A stretch of DNA of 7,680 bases from the NCBI GenBank assembly GCA_020853655.1, contig JADYYL010000107.1, positions 1 through 7,680 of the forward strand. Reading direction: 5' to 3'. The first letter of the stretch is position 1. Each line of letters begins with the position of its first letter. The position numbers and the translations under genes were made by a program. Below the pieces are notes generated by a model, which was not told where the DNA came from, did no database searches, and was given only the letters and a program-made list of their open reading frames with translations. This document shows positions 6,488 to 7,680 of this stretch, in pieces. The DNA comes from Deltaproteobacteria bacterium (GTDB lineage Bacteria; Bdellovibrionota_C; UBA2361; SZUA-149; JADYYL01).

Positions 6488-6833
6488 TCTGTTCCTCTTT
6501 GTTTGTCAGTTCCGTTGCCAAAAACGCTTCCAGTGAATCCAACTGTCGGTTCCAGTAGCGTCCCAGTTCCTCCAGAAGAGCCGTCATCTCACCCAGCGGC
6601 TCCAAAGTTGCGCGACAGGTGACGACTCGCCCCGACTTCATCTTCTTGACGAATTTCGCCCGCTCCAGGACCTGGAGGTGCTTAGATACCGCTGCGAGCG
6701 ACATGTTGAATGGCTCCGCAAGCTCGCCCACCGTGGAGTCCCCTTTCACAATTCGAGCGAGAATAGCCCGACGAGTGGGGTCGGAAAGCGCCTGAAATGC
6801 CCGGTCGAGGGCTCGCGATGAATGATTAACCAT
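6417..6833 (-). CDS. ArsR-type winged-helix repressor
   Basis: A 138-residue DNA-binding repressor of the ArsR/SmtB superfamily, of the kind usually paired with AHSA1 genes. Features are DRAFQALSDPTRRAIL (10-25), the helix-turn-helix with recognition helix SLAAVSKHLQVLERAKFV (45-62), the wing KKMKSGRVVTCRATL (64-78) and the dimer helix with YWNRQLDSLEAFL (93-105). The metal-binding ELCVCDL motif of arsenic sensors is absent, so it is probably not a metal sensor. The C-terminal tail (about 111-138) is hydrophilic, ending SRSRKKR; its last third is encoded by DNA that also encodes the start of the AHSA1 gene. The start is the ATG at 6833, matching the family N terminus. A TTG at 6869 is also in frame but lies inside the -35 box. 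There is no Shine-Dalgarno sequence. It is likely autorepressed through the two flanking palindromes. Confidence 0.93.
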   Translation of the reverse strand: MVNHSSRALDRAFQALSDPTRRAILARIVKGDSTVGELAEPFNMSLAAVSKHLQVLERAKFVKKMKSGRVVTCRATLEPLGEMTALLEELGRYWNRQLDSLEAFLATELTNKEEQNGKQGGESSAGARRSTSRSRKKR

Positions 6834-6841
6834 ATGGTTGA
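6826..6841. promoter_or_regulatory. Proximal palindromic operator of the arsR operon
   Basis: TTAACCATATGGTTGA contains a perfect 12-bp palindrome (AACCATATGGTT, 6828-6839). It covers the arsR start codon (6831-6833) and the predicted transcription start, so a bound repressor dimer would block initiation. ArsR-type dimers bind such dyads; the assignment to this ArsR is inferred from position and from the second copy upstream. Confidence 0.75.
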
Positions 6842-6869
6842 GAGTAATCGACCGCGCGCCGATTGTCAA
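6841..6869 (-). promoter_or_regulatory. Sigma70-type promoter of the arsR operon
   Basis: On the minus strand a perfect -35 box TTGACA (6869-6864) is followed after 17 bp by TACTCT (6846-6841), a weak -10 keeping T1, A2 and T6. The predicted start is near 6834, directly before the arsR ATG. The -35 box overlaps the edge of the distal operator and the -10 touches the proximal one. Confidence 0.55.
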
Positions 6870-6881
6870 CCGTATGGTTGA
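6866..6881. promoter_or_regulatory. Distal palindromic operator of the arsR operon
   Basis: TCAACCGTATGGTTGA has perfect 6-bp arms (TCAACC / GGTTGA) and matches the proximal operator at 14 of 16 positions. It overlaps the -35 box. Its centre is exactly 40 bp from that of the proximal site, close to four helical turns, so both dimers would sit on the same DNA face. Confidence 0.72.
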
Positions 6882-7108
6882 GTATTGTAGGAGAGAACGC
6901 CCGCGAGTGCGCTCGGAGAGAAGACACTATCGGTTCGTGAAGAGGTTGCTGCGCTCGGAGAGTGGCGCATCCGCGGAGAGCGGACCCCGTGGGCGTTGCG
7001 ACTGGGTCGTGGCGGAGGAAGAAGAACGCTCACTCCCGATGCGCCTGAGGAGCGAGACAGACAGAACAGCCGCCAGCTTCCGCCCGAACTTTGCTTTGGC
7101 AGAAGTCA

Positions 7109-7134
7109 TTCGCCGGTCAGCTGGGACCGGCGAA
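7109..7134 (-). terminator. Strong hairpin downstream of the protease gene
   Basis: Perfect 10-nt arms TTCGCCGGTC / GACCGGCGAA (7109-7118 and 7125-7134) with a 6-nt loop lie 13 nt beyond the TAG of the protease gene on the minus strand. The strand continues TGACTTCTG, only a poor U tract, so it may end transcription weakly, need Rho, or protect the mRNA 3' end. Confidence 0.55.
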
Positions 7135-7147
7135 CACATCCCAAGAA

Positions 7148-7680
7148 CTACTTGCTCTTCACCGAACCTGAGACAATGAGCCCCGACGAAGCGTAACACG
7201 AGACTCGCGCACGTGTGTTGATTCGGACGGTCACAGCGCCTCGCCCTTCCTTCGTCGTACCCTTCTTCCTCAACGTCTTCTTCTTTCCGCTCTGCTCTTT
7301 ACACGTCACAGAGGCAGTGATGCCGCCAATTGCGGTGAGGTCTGCCGAATCCGCACTGAAACCGTTCGAGGTCACCGTGACATCGAACGCATTCGATTTC
7401 TTCGCGATCTTCACCTTCAGCGACGTAAGGGCAGCCGGTGCACCCCGTCCACTGGGAGAGAGCTGCAGCGCTTGCGCGACAGCGTCGCGCGCATTCAGTA
7501 GCACCCCTGTGATCGTATAGTCCCAAAGCTGGTCTAAGTACTCTCCGCCAGCGAGGAGACCGTTTCGGAGATCTTCGGTCGACAGGTCTGGGTTCGCCGC
7601 AAGCATCAGAGCCGCAACGCCCGTAACGTGCGGCGTCGCCATGGAGGTGCCAGACAACATCTGCGCGCTGCCCCCCGGAG
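7148..7680 (-). CDS. Subtilisin-family (S8) serine protease, C-terminal part
   Basis: The 3' end of a subtilase gene; the N-terminal part, with catalytic Asp and His, lies beyond the right edge. The frame runs to the edge and reads PGGSAQMLSGTSMATPHVTG, the conserved block around the nucleophile Ser (codon 7643-7645, in GTSMA), so the ATG at 7660 is internal. Next are the usual helix VAALMLAANPDLS and a segment (GLLAGGEYLDQLWDYTITGVLLNARDAVAQAL) that ends the catalytic domain. The last ~95 residues form a Lys/Ser/Thr-rich beta-type extension (SLKVKIAKKSNAFDVTVTSNGFSA to SGSVKSK) with two cysteines (TCKEQ, SCYAS), a possible disulfide. This fits a small extracellular domain. It is very probably secreted, though the signal peptide is not in the window. 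Substrate is unknown. Confidence 0.92.
   Translation of the reverse strand, partial: PGGSAQMLSGTSMATPHVTGVAALMLAANPDLSTEDLRNGLLAGGEYLDQLWDYTITGVLLNARDAVAQALQLSPSGRGAPAALTSLKVKIAKKSNAFDVTVTSNGFSADSADLTAIGGITASVTCKEQSGKKKTLRKKGTTKEGRGAVTVRINTRARVSCYASSGLIVSGSVKSK

Noticed and set aside
6927..7199. Small minus-strand gene between the protease and arsR operon
   Set aside because: The frame runs through the downstream hairpin, its internal ATG at 7109 has no ribosome binding site, and the Ser/Arg-rich sequence matches nothing.

Overview
This is a moderately GC-rich bacterial chromosomal window with eight protein-coding genes and no RNA gene, CRISPR array or insertion sequence that I can recognise. 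The mix of AHSA1/SRPBCC proteins, an ArsR-type repressor operon, a secreted subtilisin-like protease, a short squalene-cyclase-like protein and exported proteins of unknown function suits a free-living, probably soil or freshwater bacterium with a Gram-negative-type envelope. The gene content reminds me of Gemmatimonadota, Acidobacteriota or Proteobacteria, but the sequence alone does not fix the phylum. Most genes have a GGAGG-like ribosome binding site.

Layout, left to right. (1) 1-779, plus: the 3' part of a protein with two AHSA1/SRPBCC domains, cut by the left edge. (2) 808-2316, minus: a long SDR-type NAD(P)-binding protein with a C-terminal DUF2867 domain, convergent with the first gene; a 28-bp inverted repeat covers its ribosome binding site and start codon. 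(3) 2317-2652: a non-coding divergent spacer with a likely promoter for the next gene. (4) 2653-3180, plus: a 175-residue exported protein of unknown function. (5) 3362-4300, minus: a 312-residue prenyltransferase/squalene-cyclase-repeat protein, with a good intrinsic terminator right after its stop. (6) 4507-5379, plus: a TupA-like ATP-grasp protein. (7) 6833 down to 5487, minus: a compact three-gene operon of an ArsR-type repressor, an AHSA1/SRPBCC protein and an exported DUF1579-like protein, joined by a 71-nt and a 4-nt overlap. (8) 7148-7680, minus: the C-terminal end of a subtilisin-family serine protease cut by the right edge, followed by a strong hairpin.

How the parts work together. 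The clearest regulatory unit is the arsR operon. Two near-identical palindromes of the form TNAACCRTATGGTTGA lie 40 bp apart. One touches a consensus TTGACA -35 box and the other covers the predicted transcription start and the arsR start codon, so autorepression is the natural reading. The arsR start has no Shine-Dalgarno sequence and lies almost at the predicted transcription start, which suggests a leaderless mRNA. The other genes look like single-gene units in alternating orientation, with no shared pathway. I see no clear defence system, biosynthetic cluster or mobile element. The novelty candidates are regulatory (paired operators, deep gene overlap, start-codon hairpin, a 20-nt exact repeat) plus a few proteins of unknown function.
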